A stretch of DNA of 64,000 nucleotides from Eutypa lata (taxonomy: Eukaryota > Ascomycota > Sordariomycetes > Xylariales > Diatrypaceae): assembly GCA_022661535.1 (NCBI GenBank), contig JAKULF010000003.1, positions 992,001 to 1,056,000 on the forward strand, read 5' to 3'. Positions 37,601 through 47,303 of the stretch are shown piece after piece. Position 1 is the first letter of the stretch. The number at the start of each line of letters is the position of its first letter. A program made the position numbers and the translations under genes. The notes beneath the pieces are model-generated. The model saw only the letters and a list, made by a program, of their open reading frames with translations. It searched no databases and had not been told where the DNA came from.

Positions 37601-38155
37601 ATTTGAAGAGGTGAAATCCCGGGCCGTTCCCATAGTTGCGAGCTCCATCACAAGACAAGGTGCGTAACCAAAGGCTGTCTCGTCCCAGGAAAAGCCCAAC
37701 AGGGATGCGATATTGGGGTGCTCTCGGATATCGCTGCGCGCAAGTATGTCCAACTCAAACAAGACAACTTTCAATCTACGTCGCTCTGCCTCGTTTGTCC
37801 CTATGTCATTAAAAGTGCGACCCACGTTCAATTTAGCGATCTTCACTGCTGCCAGGATTTCTTTTGCTTCGCCCCAAAATTGCTCCCAGAATGAGTGGAC
37901 CATGACCCTCGAGACCTGGTAGGTTGCACCCTCCCCGATGAGTTCTCTGCGATGTGAATGAAAGTCAAACTCGATGAGGTTCTGTGCCACGATCATTCGG
38001 ACCAATTTTGTTAGCAATACAAGGTTAGGTGAAGCATGAGTAGCGTCACCTTGAGACTCCAGTCTCTCAACTATCACCTCATTAGTGGATGTGGTAAATG
38101 AAGGCTGAGGAGGCCTCCAAGAGACGCCATCACTTTGATCGCTATTCATATTCAT
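34627..38155 (-). CDS. Ser/Thr protein kinase fused to ankyrin repeats
   Basis: Four exons: 38155-37216, 37167-36975, 36930-36840 and 36783-34627. Introns are 48, 44 and 56 bp; every junction keeps phase and gives 1126 residues. Kinase domain about 70-390: Gly loop LIGEGATYQV (72-80), Lys105 in AAVKIAK, catalytic loop IVQGDVKQDNVLI (Asp216, Lys218, Asn221; His of HRD replaced by Gln), metal site ISDLERC (Asp240; DFG reads DLE), APE at 261-263, DVFSFG at 281. Catalytic residues are therefore present despite atypical flanks. A short Ser-rich linker follows, then a helical region and ankyrin repeats from about 615 to 1090 (GGMTPLHLAFRCVET, LLVQYGADAS, HWLVLLNKDD, VLLQRGADVNDRS, LLLEHGAITYPEPP, NGISPLRMAIDFMLPDA). 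No membrane segment. The small exon 3 was found only by splicing; without it the kinase and ankyrin parts look like two genes. The gene lies tail-to-head with the tandem kinase gene on the same strand. Confidence 0.85.
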
Positions 38156-38727
38156 CGTGTCAAATAGGACTGAGGATCGTCAAAGTCATTTTTCCAGTAC
38201 GTTGGGAAAAGATTTGGGCATACATGTGAGCTTGAAGAGAGTCAGCTCGCACGTGATATACACGTATCTATACATAGGTACCTACATACTCAGTCATCTA
38301 TTATTCGCCAGCCCGATGAAGGCAAAGAATATGTCGCGGCCCACTATTCTGTTGTCCCGGTTGGTTGTATTTTCGTATTTTGATATTGCAAGGTTGGTTA
38401 AGTATATATAATGAGAAAACCACAGTTCGACCGTACATCATTCGTACTATCTTGGCTTTCCAATATTCACTTAAGCTAATATTTTAAGGTGCTATTAGGC
38501 ACTACCGCGCCTTCAATGTCATGGATGTTAGTAACTGGCTTGAGAAGTACGGTGATGTGCTCTTTCTGACTTCCTATGATCAACTGTGCAGTGCCAATTG
38601 CTCTTATTTTCATTTCATGCTCTATGATTATCATATAACACGAGCGTTCGCAGATTTCCTTGAACAAGATTTCAATCACGCTGAATATATTCTATGCTAG
38701 AGAATCTATTAGCAAGTAAATATAGCG
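38156..38727. other. Intergenic between the two kinase genes
   Basis: 572 bases containing the promoter of the kinase-ankyrin gene and the 3' end of the tandem kinase gene, both minus strand. A minus-strand frame at 38679-38476 (67 codons, GTG not ATG at its head, stop upstream) has protein-like composition with alternating hydrophobic residues (CYMIIIEHEMKIRAIG). It may be a leftover exon, but I could not join it in phase to the tandem kinase. Unresolved. Confidence 0.3.
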
Positions 38728-41700
38728 CTATCCCACATAGCATGCATCCAGTCTTTGAATAACCTGAGTGTAGAAATAGGATATATCCGAGCTATCCAAC
38801 GCAGAAGCAGCTCCTATTTCCCTTGAACCAGACAGACAGGCCCTGGTTGCCTCCATATACGCATTTCCCATACTTTGAGCCATGCTCCGACTATATCTCT
38901 TGTCAAACACGTCGAGAAGTGGTTCGCTTATCAATGACTTCCCCTTGTCATGCTTACTCCGTAGCTGCTCAGCAGGCTGCCAATGTGCCAGCTCAATGAG
39001 GACTACTGCCAGGCTGTAACAGTCGAAAGACTTTTGGAACCGATTCTCCCCTGGTTTGTAATTTGGGTGCTGATATAGCAAGGTTTCTGGGTCCACTTCG
39101 CTGCTTGGGATATCCGAGCAGAAGACATCCCTATCCGGGCGGCCATGATGAAAGCCAATAACGTACGGGCCACTATCGATTTCAAATGTAACTCCCTTCT
39201 TTTCATTCTTCGTGTCATACCCACAAAAGATGATATTGTCCGAACGAATATTTTTATGGAGCCAATTGCGACTGTGAAGCTGGAAAATGCTGTGGGCTAG
39301 GTCTTTTGCTGCCCTGAACTTTTCGCCGAGCGTTATTGGGAACTTCCTGTCATTCAGAAGGCTTCGTAATGACTTCGGTACTATCGATTCCGCCATCCCT
39401 TCATCTGCTGGAAGGGGATATACGAATCCGTACCCACTGTCATAGGGGCTATCTGGCTTGGGTGGGAGAAACCCAAGACAATCTAGGGTACAGAACCTAG
39501 GCGGCTTTTTGAGATGCAATAGGCTCGCAAGACCCAACAGCTTCTCGATTCTGTCGTCCTCGCTCTCACTTTCGGGAAATTGTGAGATAAATACCCACTC
39601 GATCAGCGCCTTTCTTTTGATCTTACCATTCGAACCACAGTTGTACATTGCGATGTTGTGATAGCGACTGAAAGTGCTCAATTCACCCGATACGTCCGAC
39701 CAATCTAGAATGAGGTTATCCTCATCTAGCGTAGTAGTCCGAGTCCCATGAAACAAAGCCTGGTCAAGTCGCTGCAGTTTCGCCTGAAGTCCAATGTTGG
39801 CGTAAAAATCCGGTTCCTCTTTGCCACACTCTTCCAGAACCTGGAGTCTATCCTCGCTTGGGCTAGGGCCAAAAACACGCTTGCGGAATAGGTCGTCGAA
39901 GAGTATTTTATCAGTCACTGCTTCACAAAGTTCTTCGATATCAATTCGAAACGATTGGTCAATGAGCTCCGAGGACTCTAGTTGATTAGTCCCATCTGGA
40001 TTTGTGTTTGTTGTCGCTTCCCTGTGGATATGTTTTACTAGGTCGGCTTTCGATAAGTAACGATTCGTATATAAACTGGTTAGACACCTCTTCGCTTTAA
40101 TCCTATAGGATTCATCTTTGAACTGTATGCAGTCCACGGTCGTGTGGTCGTACATGTGGTGACAGTCTCCGAATGCTTGGAGGCGGCTTAGCTCGATTTC
40201 GATCTTTTCACGGAGATGGGATGAGGCTGTAAATTGGGAATTTCCGAGTACTCGTGTGAATGAAGATGTTGCCGAATGAAAAAGACATTTGGCATGGATA
40301 AATTCCAGGCGGATCGAATGGGCCATCATGTCTGAGCGATCCTGAGGGGAGAATTGAAGCATCTTCTTGCTCAACGAGACGAACGACACAACCGTACCGT
40401 CTTGGGCTTGATCTAAGAGCTTCTGGAGCCAATCGGTGACCTTTGATTTAAGGGACGATGTCTTTCCATCAAAGAAGTAGGAATTTTTGTACTTAGTATC
40501 ATAATACGTGTTTGTTTTCCTCTCAGATTCAAACTGCTTGACACCAGAACACCCTAGAGCCATGTATGTAGCAATCTCGCACAGAAAACAACCAAATGCC
40601 CAAATGTCGTACGTAAATCCTACCGACTGTGGTGTGAATGACTCATCCATACACTCCGGTGCAATATAGTGGCCGATGTTCTCGTTCCATGTTGTTACCG
40701 GCGGTCCTGAGGCAAATTGCGCAAGGCCAAAGTCGGCGAGGATGAAGGTTGCACCCGTGACTAGTATATTTGCGGGTCTAAAGTCATGATGATATCCATA
40801 TTTCGTGTGTAACTTTGGTCTCATCCGGCTACGCCAGTTCGCTTGGTGTACATGTTGTAGAGCAGATGCTAGATCTGCCACTGCAGACGTAAAGGTTGCG
40901 TTATTGACGAACGCGTCGACTCTGTCCCTCTCTAAGAACGCATCGAGATTACATGCATAGCGAGGAAAAAGGAGATTATGTTGTCCGTTCTGGGTAAAGC
41001 TTCCGAGGAGAGGGATAATGTTCGGGTGACGAAGCATGCGGTAAAGCTCAAGGCAATCCAACTCAGATTGGAAGATTTCTTGCGTTTGAGCTCGTGGACC
41101 CGAGGCCTTGATTTGCTTGCGGACAAGGCAGATATCTTTCTGATCCTACGATGAATTAATGAAACTGACATTTGTCTTTACGCAATGAGCACTAGGAAGT
41201 ATTAATTTGACTATCCAATACATATTTCTTACCAGATCATAAAAGTCTTGCGTCAGGGCAGGAATTTTCATTATGCTAACAATACCCCCTGAACCCTCAG
41301 CAAGCTCCTCATTCGATGTGAGCGGAAGGGTTATGTTCTGAGAGAGGATCAAATGGCCGCGATCCTTTCGAAACATAAATGGGAAGAATTCCCATTGGTA
41401 CTTCGTGAAGAAATGGTGGCCTAGGCTTGGAGCAATTTCTTCAAGTTCCGTCTCGTCTCTGATCGGTAACCGGTTATCTAGTACATCGTGTGCGAGGAAA
41501 TTCTTGATTTGGTTGACCTGGCCCATGATGGCCAAAATGCAAAATAGACGAGGTCCATCCTGCCTGATGGTCTTTACTACGCTCTCGGCTGCGTGATCCG
41601 AAGTGTTGAAACTAAGCAGATCAATAATGATGCTATCCGTAATGATATCTCTGAGCTCTTCGAAAATGTAGAAGAATGAATCTTCAGAGTCACAGACGGA

Positions 41701-41847
41701 GTGTCGGCGCTTTTCAAGGTCTTTGCGGAAGCGGAAGAGAACATCCATCTTTTTTGGTAACAAAATTCTAATAGGGTTGGTGATGAAGCGCTGCAGCGGA
41801 AGTAGTCCGTAACCGCTTGACAAATAGAGGGGTGGGATGTGCGTCAT
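38728..41847 (-). CDS. Tandem protein kinase-pseudokinase
   Basis: Two exons, 41847-41233 and 41145-38728, with an 87 bp intron in phase; 1010 residues. Residues 1-175 are helical and unassigned. First kinase domain about 178-480: Gly loop AEGSGGIV (183-190), Lys in LVRKQIK (about 215), catalytic loop YHHDFRPANIL (Asp326), LADFGLAQ (Asp343), YIAPEC (Glu369), DIWAFGC. It is complete and probably active. A middle region (about 480-660) is unassigned. Second domain about 690-1000: EWVFISQFPES, LHLKKPPRF, CLGFLPP, HKNIRSDNIIF and VIGFHHG. The HRD Asp is Asn837 and DFG is absent, so it is a pseudokinase. This C-terminal type is the one I recall attached to HeLo/prion-inhibition domains in other fungal proteins. 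No membrane segment. Role unknown; sensing or signalling is inference. Divergent from the CorA-like gene. Confidence 0.85.
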
Positions 41848-42461
41848 GGCCTTTGCTTAGAATAATGTATGCAGTAGACTAGAAGTCACCCTACCAAAAT
41901 GTAAGTATAAAAACCAGAATGATTGCTAAGTGAAATTTAAGATAAGCCACCCCTCATTTCAGCAGCAGCTATGTGCAAGGCATACCTCATCTGAAAAGTA
42001 TTGATGCTACCCTACATGATAGATCGCCGAATCATAACCGTTCTCATACATTACGCCTATATGTGCAGTTAGTATATGATTTCATTGGATTAAAATGTGG
42101 GATTCCAAATTTTAGCAATGACACTTCGAAATCAATAGTCTGGACAAGAAGTACTGTAGCCTATTGTTCACCGAAAGGGTGGCGCAGCGATGTTAGCCGA
42201 CAACTAATCAGGCTTACTTTATATGTACACTTCAGCTCAAGGCCAGGGATACGTTCAGCCATATATATAGTATGTTTCATTTAATTGGTATATTCTCAGT
42301 GAACATGCTATTAGATGGATTGGCTTAATAGGCGATTAGTTAGGCTCTGAGCCAAGAGCAGAGTTCCTTAAATATGTACCAGAATCTCAACACCGAGCTA
42401 TGTCAACAACCTTTCATAATCATCTCAGTTGTGTATCTGTTGATTAATAAAGGAACTAGCT
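41848..42461. promoter_or_regulatory. Shared divergent promoter region, tandem kinase / CorA-like gene
   Basis: 614 bases separate the start codons of the minus-strand tandem kinase and the plus-strand CorA-like gene, so both promoters must lie here and could be shared. A TATATATAG word lies near 42,262. No operator can be identified. Confidence 0.45.
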
Positions 42462-44269
42462 ATGGACCATCACCTAGCAGCCGGAACTCCAAATTCATTG
42501 GATGTTAAACTTATCAACAACAGACTTAGTGCAGATGCTACGAGATTATTTTCACAAGCCCGAGATGAACTAGAAGCCTGGGCGTTTGCCAACAACCGAT
42601 TAATGAAGACAACCATTCAAGGGTCTCAAAATCTTCAACGGCATTGGCAGGTATGTAACCGAGTGAATTGATATATGTAGTTCATGAACAACCGTCCTAA
42701 CAATACAAGGAGACTACGAAAGATGAGGTATTTTAGTAAGTTCAACTGAACGCTAGACAACCACCGAATACCTTTTCTACGGTTTCTTTTTTTCTTTCTT
42801 TTTTATAAGTCGAGCTTGTACTTGTTAACCGATGACTTTCTCCCAGTGTCGTACGCCAGAAGAACACTTGGAGTCGTTTCCTTATAAGTGAAGACACTTT
42901 CAAGCTTCTCCTATCTCACTTTTCTGTGTTCCCCTTATTCATGAGAAGTGTACATGCATTTGGATACAGGAGCAAAGAGGACTTCTGTACCTGGGACAAC
43001 ATTCACTGGCGTCAATCCACTGCGGATCCAAACATATGTAAGCAACAAACTTCTATAGAAAACGTTTTCTAACTTGCTGTGTTGAGTTGAAATATGTTAT
43101 ACGTTAAGGTTCTTTGAGGAAAACCACCGAGGAACCGGCGATACTTGGTCGCTTCGTCAGTGTGGCGTTTACCAAAATATTCATTACTCGACGGAAACTT
43201 CCAGGTTTATCTTCCTCCAGCCATCATCATACATTGAAACTCGACTGGAAAGCAATTTTCAAGACATCACGGGAAACCAGTCTTTTGAAGAACGGAATCA
43301 TTTTCGTATACACATGATTCTATTTTCTACGGCCCTCGTAAATTGGAATGATTACATTGCAGATCAAGTGTCCGAGTTAGAAAAGCTTGTAAGTCTATAT
43401 ATCTGAAAGTTCCCAATATAAGTCATGCGTATCGCTGATATATCGCTGTTATAATGCACGGGTCTACTTAGGAAGAGAAAACTACATTTTCCAAGGCTGA
43501 TTATCTTTACAAGAATGATTACACTCTGAGATTCGCTGACAGACAGAGTCTACAAACTCTCCGCCGCCAGCTTCTGAAAGCTGCCCGGCTTCTCGAATGT
43601 ACCATACACCTTGGAGAAATGATGCGGAGACTGTGTAACGACGCAGAGTTTACCAGGTTTCACAAGTCCGACCACAATGCGGCCCACGAGGTAGAAGATT
43701 TCATCGCAGAATTAAGCTACCATCGTCGAGTTGTAGCAGATCTACTGCAGCGGTCCGCGGACACATGTGAATTAGTACGTACGAAAATATACCGAAAATG
43801 CAAAAGCGCTAAAGGGGAACAGTTGACGAGCATCCTACAATACCGAGCGGGTATTTCGACCTTAGATAGTACGAGTACACTGGTGAAAATTGCGTCTCAA
43901 GGAGAGGAGGACAGGAGGGTCGCCCAGAAGACATCTGTCAATGCAGCATCTCTCACATTCGCAGCCACTGTCTATCTGCCAGCTTCTTTGCTCTCTGTAC
44001 GATGTGCCCTATCCATTATATGGCGTACCATTCTTAAACGTGTCGATTTGTTAACGTATGATTTATAGGCAATATTTTCTTCGAACCTTGTGGATGTCAA
44101 GAACGGACATTTCACCATCGCCGACGAGTTTTGGAAATTCATTGTCATCCTAGTTCCCATGATAATGGGCACATTTGCTCTAGTTTCTTCTTCACAGTGG
44201 TATTGGATGTGGTCGTATAGACGTTCAAGAGCCAGGACAACTTCCAAGGATATTCTGGGCTCTGTTTAA
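42462..44269 (+). CDS. CorA-like two-helix membrane protein
   Basis: Seven exons: 42462-42650, 42710-42735, 42847-43037, 43087-43388, 43472-43774, 43823-43996 and 44069-44269. Introns are 59, 111, 49, 83, 48 and 72 bp. Frame is kept throughout and the product is 461 residues. The cytosolic part holds motifs of the fungal CorA-like family: RQKNTWSRFLISEDTF, AFGYRSKEDF, FEICYTLRFFEEN, TWSLRQCGVYQN, FLQPSSYIETRLE, then a helical segment up to RRVAQKTSVNAASLTF. Two C-terminal membrane helices follow: about 380-400 (LTFAATVYLPASLLSAIF) and about 418-440 (FWKFIVILVPMIMGTFALV). The canonical GMN loop of Mg2+ channels is absent (here SAIFSSNLVD), so magnesium transport is doubtful and a signalling or scaffold role is possible. 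The 48 bp intron before LTSILQYR is divisible by 3 and could also be retained. It is divergent from the tandem kinase gene. Confidence 0.82.
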
Positions 44270-44689
44270 GCATGTCCGAATCCACGGAGTGCCGATGGCA
44301 GCGGTCTTAATGAGTTAAAGAAACAACGATTGTGTAAATTGATATAATATCGTTTCTGTATATTCAAGGCAGTCTTTTTTGTTTAAGTTCTATCCTGGCT
44401 TTGACTTAACAACTTATTAATAAGCTTAATGATGTTGCAATCCCCATATCTTTCAACGAATAACCCTTAGAATAACAATCTAACCATATACCCGAGTTGA
44501 ACGGGCTACCACCATGCAACGAACGAACCAAATAAAATCAATGCCCTCGGTAAAATCCTACCTACATGACACCAATAATGCTAGCGCTACACCCCGACCC
44601 CTTACTTTCCTTCATAGGGACCACACTTCCCCCGAGAAGAACCCCATTTAACCCAAACTCCCCAACTACCTACCTACCTACCTACCTAC
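44270..44689. other. Convergent 3' flanks with a CTAC microsatellite
   Basis: Lies between the ends of the CorA-like gene (plus) and the SGNH hydrolase gene (minus). A (CTAC)6 tetranucleotide run at 44666-44689 abuts the SGNH stop codon. Otherwise nothing is seen; it presumably holds both polyadenylation regions. Confidence 0.5.
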
Positions 44690-45610
44690 TTACAACAACA
44701 TAGGCGCATCATCCCCCACCCTCCCCAGCTCAAACAACTTCCAGTACAGGATCTCAGCGACGGCGCGCATGCCCTCGGCGTTCGGGTGGTAGGCGCCGCC
44801 CGAGTAGAGCAGGCGCCAGCTGAAGCCCTCGACCCAGGGGTTCCTGGCGCCGAGCCCGTGGCCGCGGCTCGGCTCCGCCACGGGCACCAGCACGCACCAC
44901 GGCAGCCGCTCCGGGGCGCGCGCGGCCCGCGCCGTCGCCCGCTGCAGCGCCCGCGCCGCCCGCCGGTGGTGCTCCGCGCGCTCCGCGCCGAACGGCACGT
45001 CCGTCCTGGGGCGCGCGTCCGGCCCCACCATCGTCAGGTACTCGACGACGAGCACGAGGGCCCGCGGCGCCTTCGCGTGGATCGCGTCTAGGACCTGGGC
45101 GTAGAGCGTCGCGACGCCCGTTTCGTCTAGTGCTGCTGCTGCTGCTGTGGCTTCGCTGTTGTTGTTATTCTCTTTGTTGTTGCTGCTGCTACTACTACTG
45201 CCGTCGTCGTTTGGAGATAGCAGCAACGGGGAGGAGGAGGAGGATGGGGGTTCGCTCGGATCCGCCGGCGCGATGTACTGCCCGATCCAGTGGGAGCTCG
45301 CCGTGTCGGCGAACAGGCCGCCGATGTATCCGAGGTCGTTGCCGCCGCCTAGGACTAGGACGATGTCGGCGTCCGGCGGCAGCTGCTCGACCTGCGGCGC
45401 GAACCGGTAGCCCGGGATCTCCTGCGGTTCGCTCACCATGTTGAGCAGCGTCGCGCCCGTGGCGCTCACGTCCGTCAGCCGGGCGCCGATCCGGGCCGCG
45501 AGCAGCGAGGCGTAGTTCGCGCCGGACCGGGCGGCGAACCGGTTCGCGATCGGTTCTATCGATGGCCCCGCCGCGAAGGAGGACCCCATGTTCGCTATGT
45601 GTAGCGGCAT
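44690..45610 (-). CDS. SGNH/GDSL-type hydrolase
   Basis: Single exon, 306 residues, very GC-rich. Block I reads NMGSSFAAGP with nucleophile Ser11 (GDS appears as GSS). The following SGANYASLLAARIGARL and DVSATGATLL fit SGNH esterases. LVLGGGNDLGY supplies block III (Asn91), and GGAYHPNAEGMRAVAE supplies the catalytic His275. No Asp sits three residues before that His, where many family members have it (a Gly is present). The enzyme may use a Ser-His pair or a different acid, or be weakened. Residues about 120-160 are a Ser/Asn/Ala low-complexity insert encoded by repeated trinucleotides. No signal peptide, so probably intracellular. The substrate, likely an ester (lipid or acylated small molecule), cannot be read. 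It is divergent from guanine deaminase across 1.7 kb. Confidence 0.85.
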   Translation of the reverse strand: MPLHIANMGSSFAAGPSIEPIANRFAARSGANYASLLAARIGARLTDVSATGATLLNMVSEPQEIPGYRFAPQVEQLPPDADIVLVLGGGNDLGYIGGLFADTASSHWIGQYIAPADPSEPPSSSSSPLLLSPNDDGSSSSSSNNKENNNNSEATAAAAALDETGVATLYAQVLDAIHAKAPRALVLVVEYLTMVGPDARPRTDVPFGAERAEHHRRAARALQRATARAARAPERLPWCVLVPVAEPSRGHGLGARNPWVEGFSWRLLYSGGAYHPNAEGMRAVAEILYWKLFELGRVGDDAPMLL

Positions 45611-47303
45611 TGTTTATTGCGAGGGCGTACAGTTTTCTTTTTTTCTTTTTTCTTCTTCTTTTCCCCCGAAGTGGGATGATACTGATGATGATCAGAGATC
45701 ACGGTAACGGAAGACCATGCGTGATGCAAGGCAGTTACTGAGATGAGTGCATTGATGGTGTTACAGGCAGTTAACTAGCACCTACCTATGCAGGTAGCTA
45801 AATGTGAGAATGCATACATACTTTATATATGAAACATGTGAATGTACTCGGGAATCAGCCGACAGCAAATCCCCATCGGCTCTGTAATGTGGTCTCGTTG
45901 TGAATGGGAGGAATTGCAGGATCATGCCTTACATGCCAGCTAAGGTCATAAGCCGCGTATGCGCTTCATTCTAGACAAACACACAAAAGAGGCAAGCAGC
46001 TTAACATGTATGGGTAGGTAAGTAGGTATATATGTACCTCTAACGTTTCATAGCGGCGTGGGCGCGGATGTAGTCAGGAACGTAGTATTGTACAATACAT
46101 ACATTTATTTGTTGGGACCGAGGGCCAATGAAACAGTGTTGATCATCCCGTCTATCTGGCTCCGATCACAACAGGTTTGGTTATAAATGAATTATGAGGT
46201 TTGAAAATACATGCCTCTGAATATAGCTTAAAACCCTGTAGGTAGGTATGCAAATGATTTGCGCCACTCTTACTTTATTATACATCGTACACACTTCCTA
46301 ATACATCCCTTAGCTCTAGGTGGAATGAGCCCGGGAAGTACATGGATTTAAGGCCAATATTGTACTCAACTGATTTGTTTAACCCGAGTGGTTTAAGACC
46401 TAAGCTGAGTAAAGTGACGTCGTAGCTGTCAGATTTCCCTCCCAACAATAGCTTGAGCAGAACTTAGTGGTGGGGTCTAGGCTAAGTTTAACAGCCAATA
46501 AGAAGCTCAGAATGAAGAATCCGACTGTTGACACTTGATTGGCTTCCGCTTTGCTGCTACTACATACTAACTAACTAGGAGTGTACTTAACTAGCACTGA
46601 CTGAACTGACTAACTAGCAGGTTACACAGTATGTAGATAGCGGCCCCTAGGGGCTGTCAGGTCCCTACGGGTCCCGGCGTTGACCGACCCAGTCGGGCGG
46701 CGCCCTGACCTGACGTGGGGTTCCATCGCTTAATGCTACCAGGCGACAGACGGACGGGTTGTATGTAATATGCAGGAACACACAACACGCACGAGTACAA
46801 TTTTTTTAAAGGGCTTTTTTTGATGGTTCTTGGATCTCGGAAATATTTAACGTTAACTAGACCCCCACATATCGAAATCGGAGATTTCGATTGTAGTGGA
46901 AAAAACATCCCCTTCCGCGTGCGTGCCCCCACCTCTTTCTCCCGGCCTGATATATATATAGGTGGAGGCTCCCTATCTTTCATCTGCGGGGCTCCCCCCT
47001 TTTTTCTACGTAGTCGGCCGTCTCAACTTTGGGTTTTAATATCCCTTACAAGATTCACATGCATTAAAAGGACCAAAAGAATTTACATTGTTAGTATCAG
47101 TTCAATTTCCTTGGAACTTTTTGATTGGAATTTCACGCTTCTTTTGCTCACACGGTTTACGAAGTAGCTGGACGACTATCTAGAACTTTCAGTTGTGCCG
47201 TGCTAGTACTACGGGCTAGCTAGGCAATGAGAGCAAGGCAAAAGAGATAAGGGGTTGGTTGCTTTGCAGGTTATCGACAAACACAGACACAGACACATAC
47301 ATC
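45611..47303. promoter_or_regulatory. Divergent spacer, SGNH hydrolase / guanine deaminase promoters
   Basis: 1.7 kb with no supported gene. A CT/TTC-rich stretch (45,630-45,665) next to the SGNH start looks like its core promoter. TACCTACC/GGTAGGTA runs occur near 45,780, 46,015 and 46,240. CA-repeat sequence (ACACAGACACAGACACATACATC) is the immediate leader of guanine deaminase. Frames near 46,660-47,170 are not gene-like. Confidence 0.45.

Noticed and set aside
44786..45444. Plus-strand Arg/Ala-rich and Leu/Cys-rich frames opposite the SGNH hydrolase
   Set aside because: Typical antisense frames of GC-rich and trinucleotide-repeat coding sequence.
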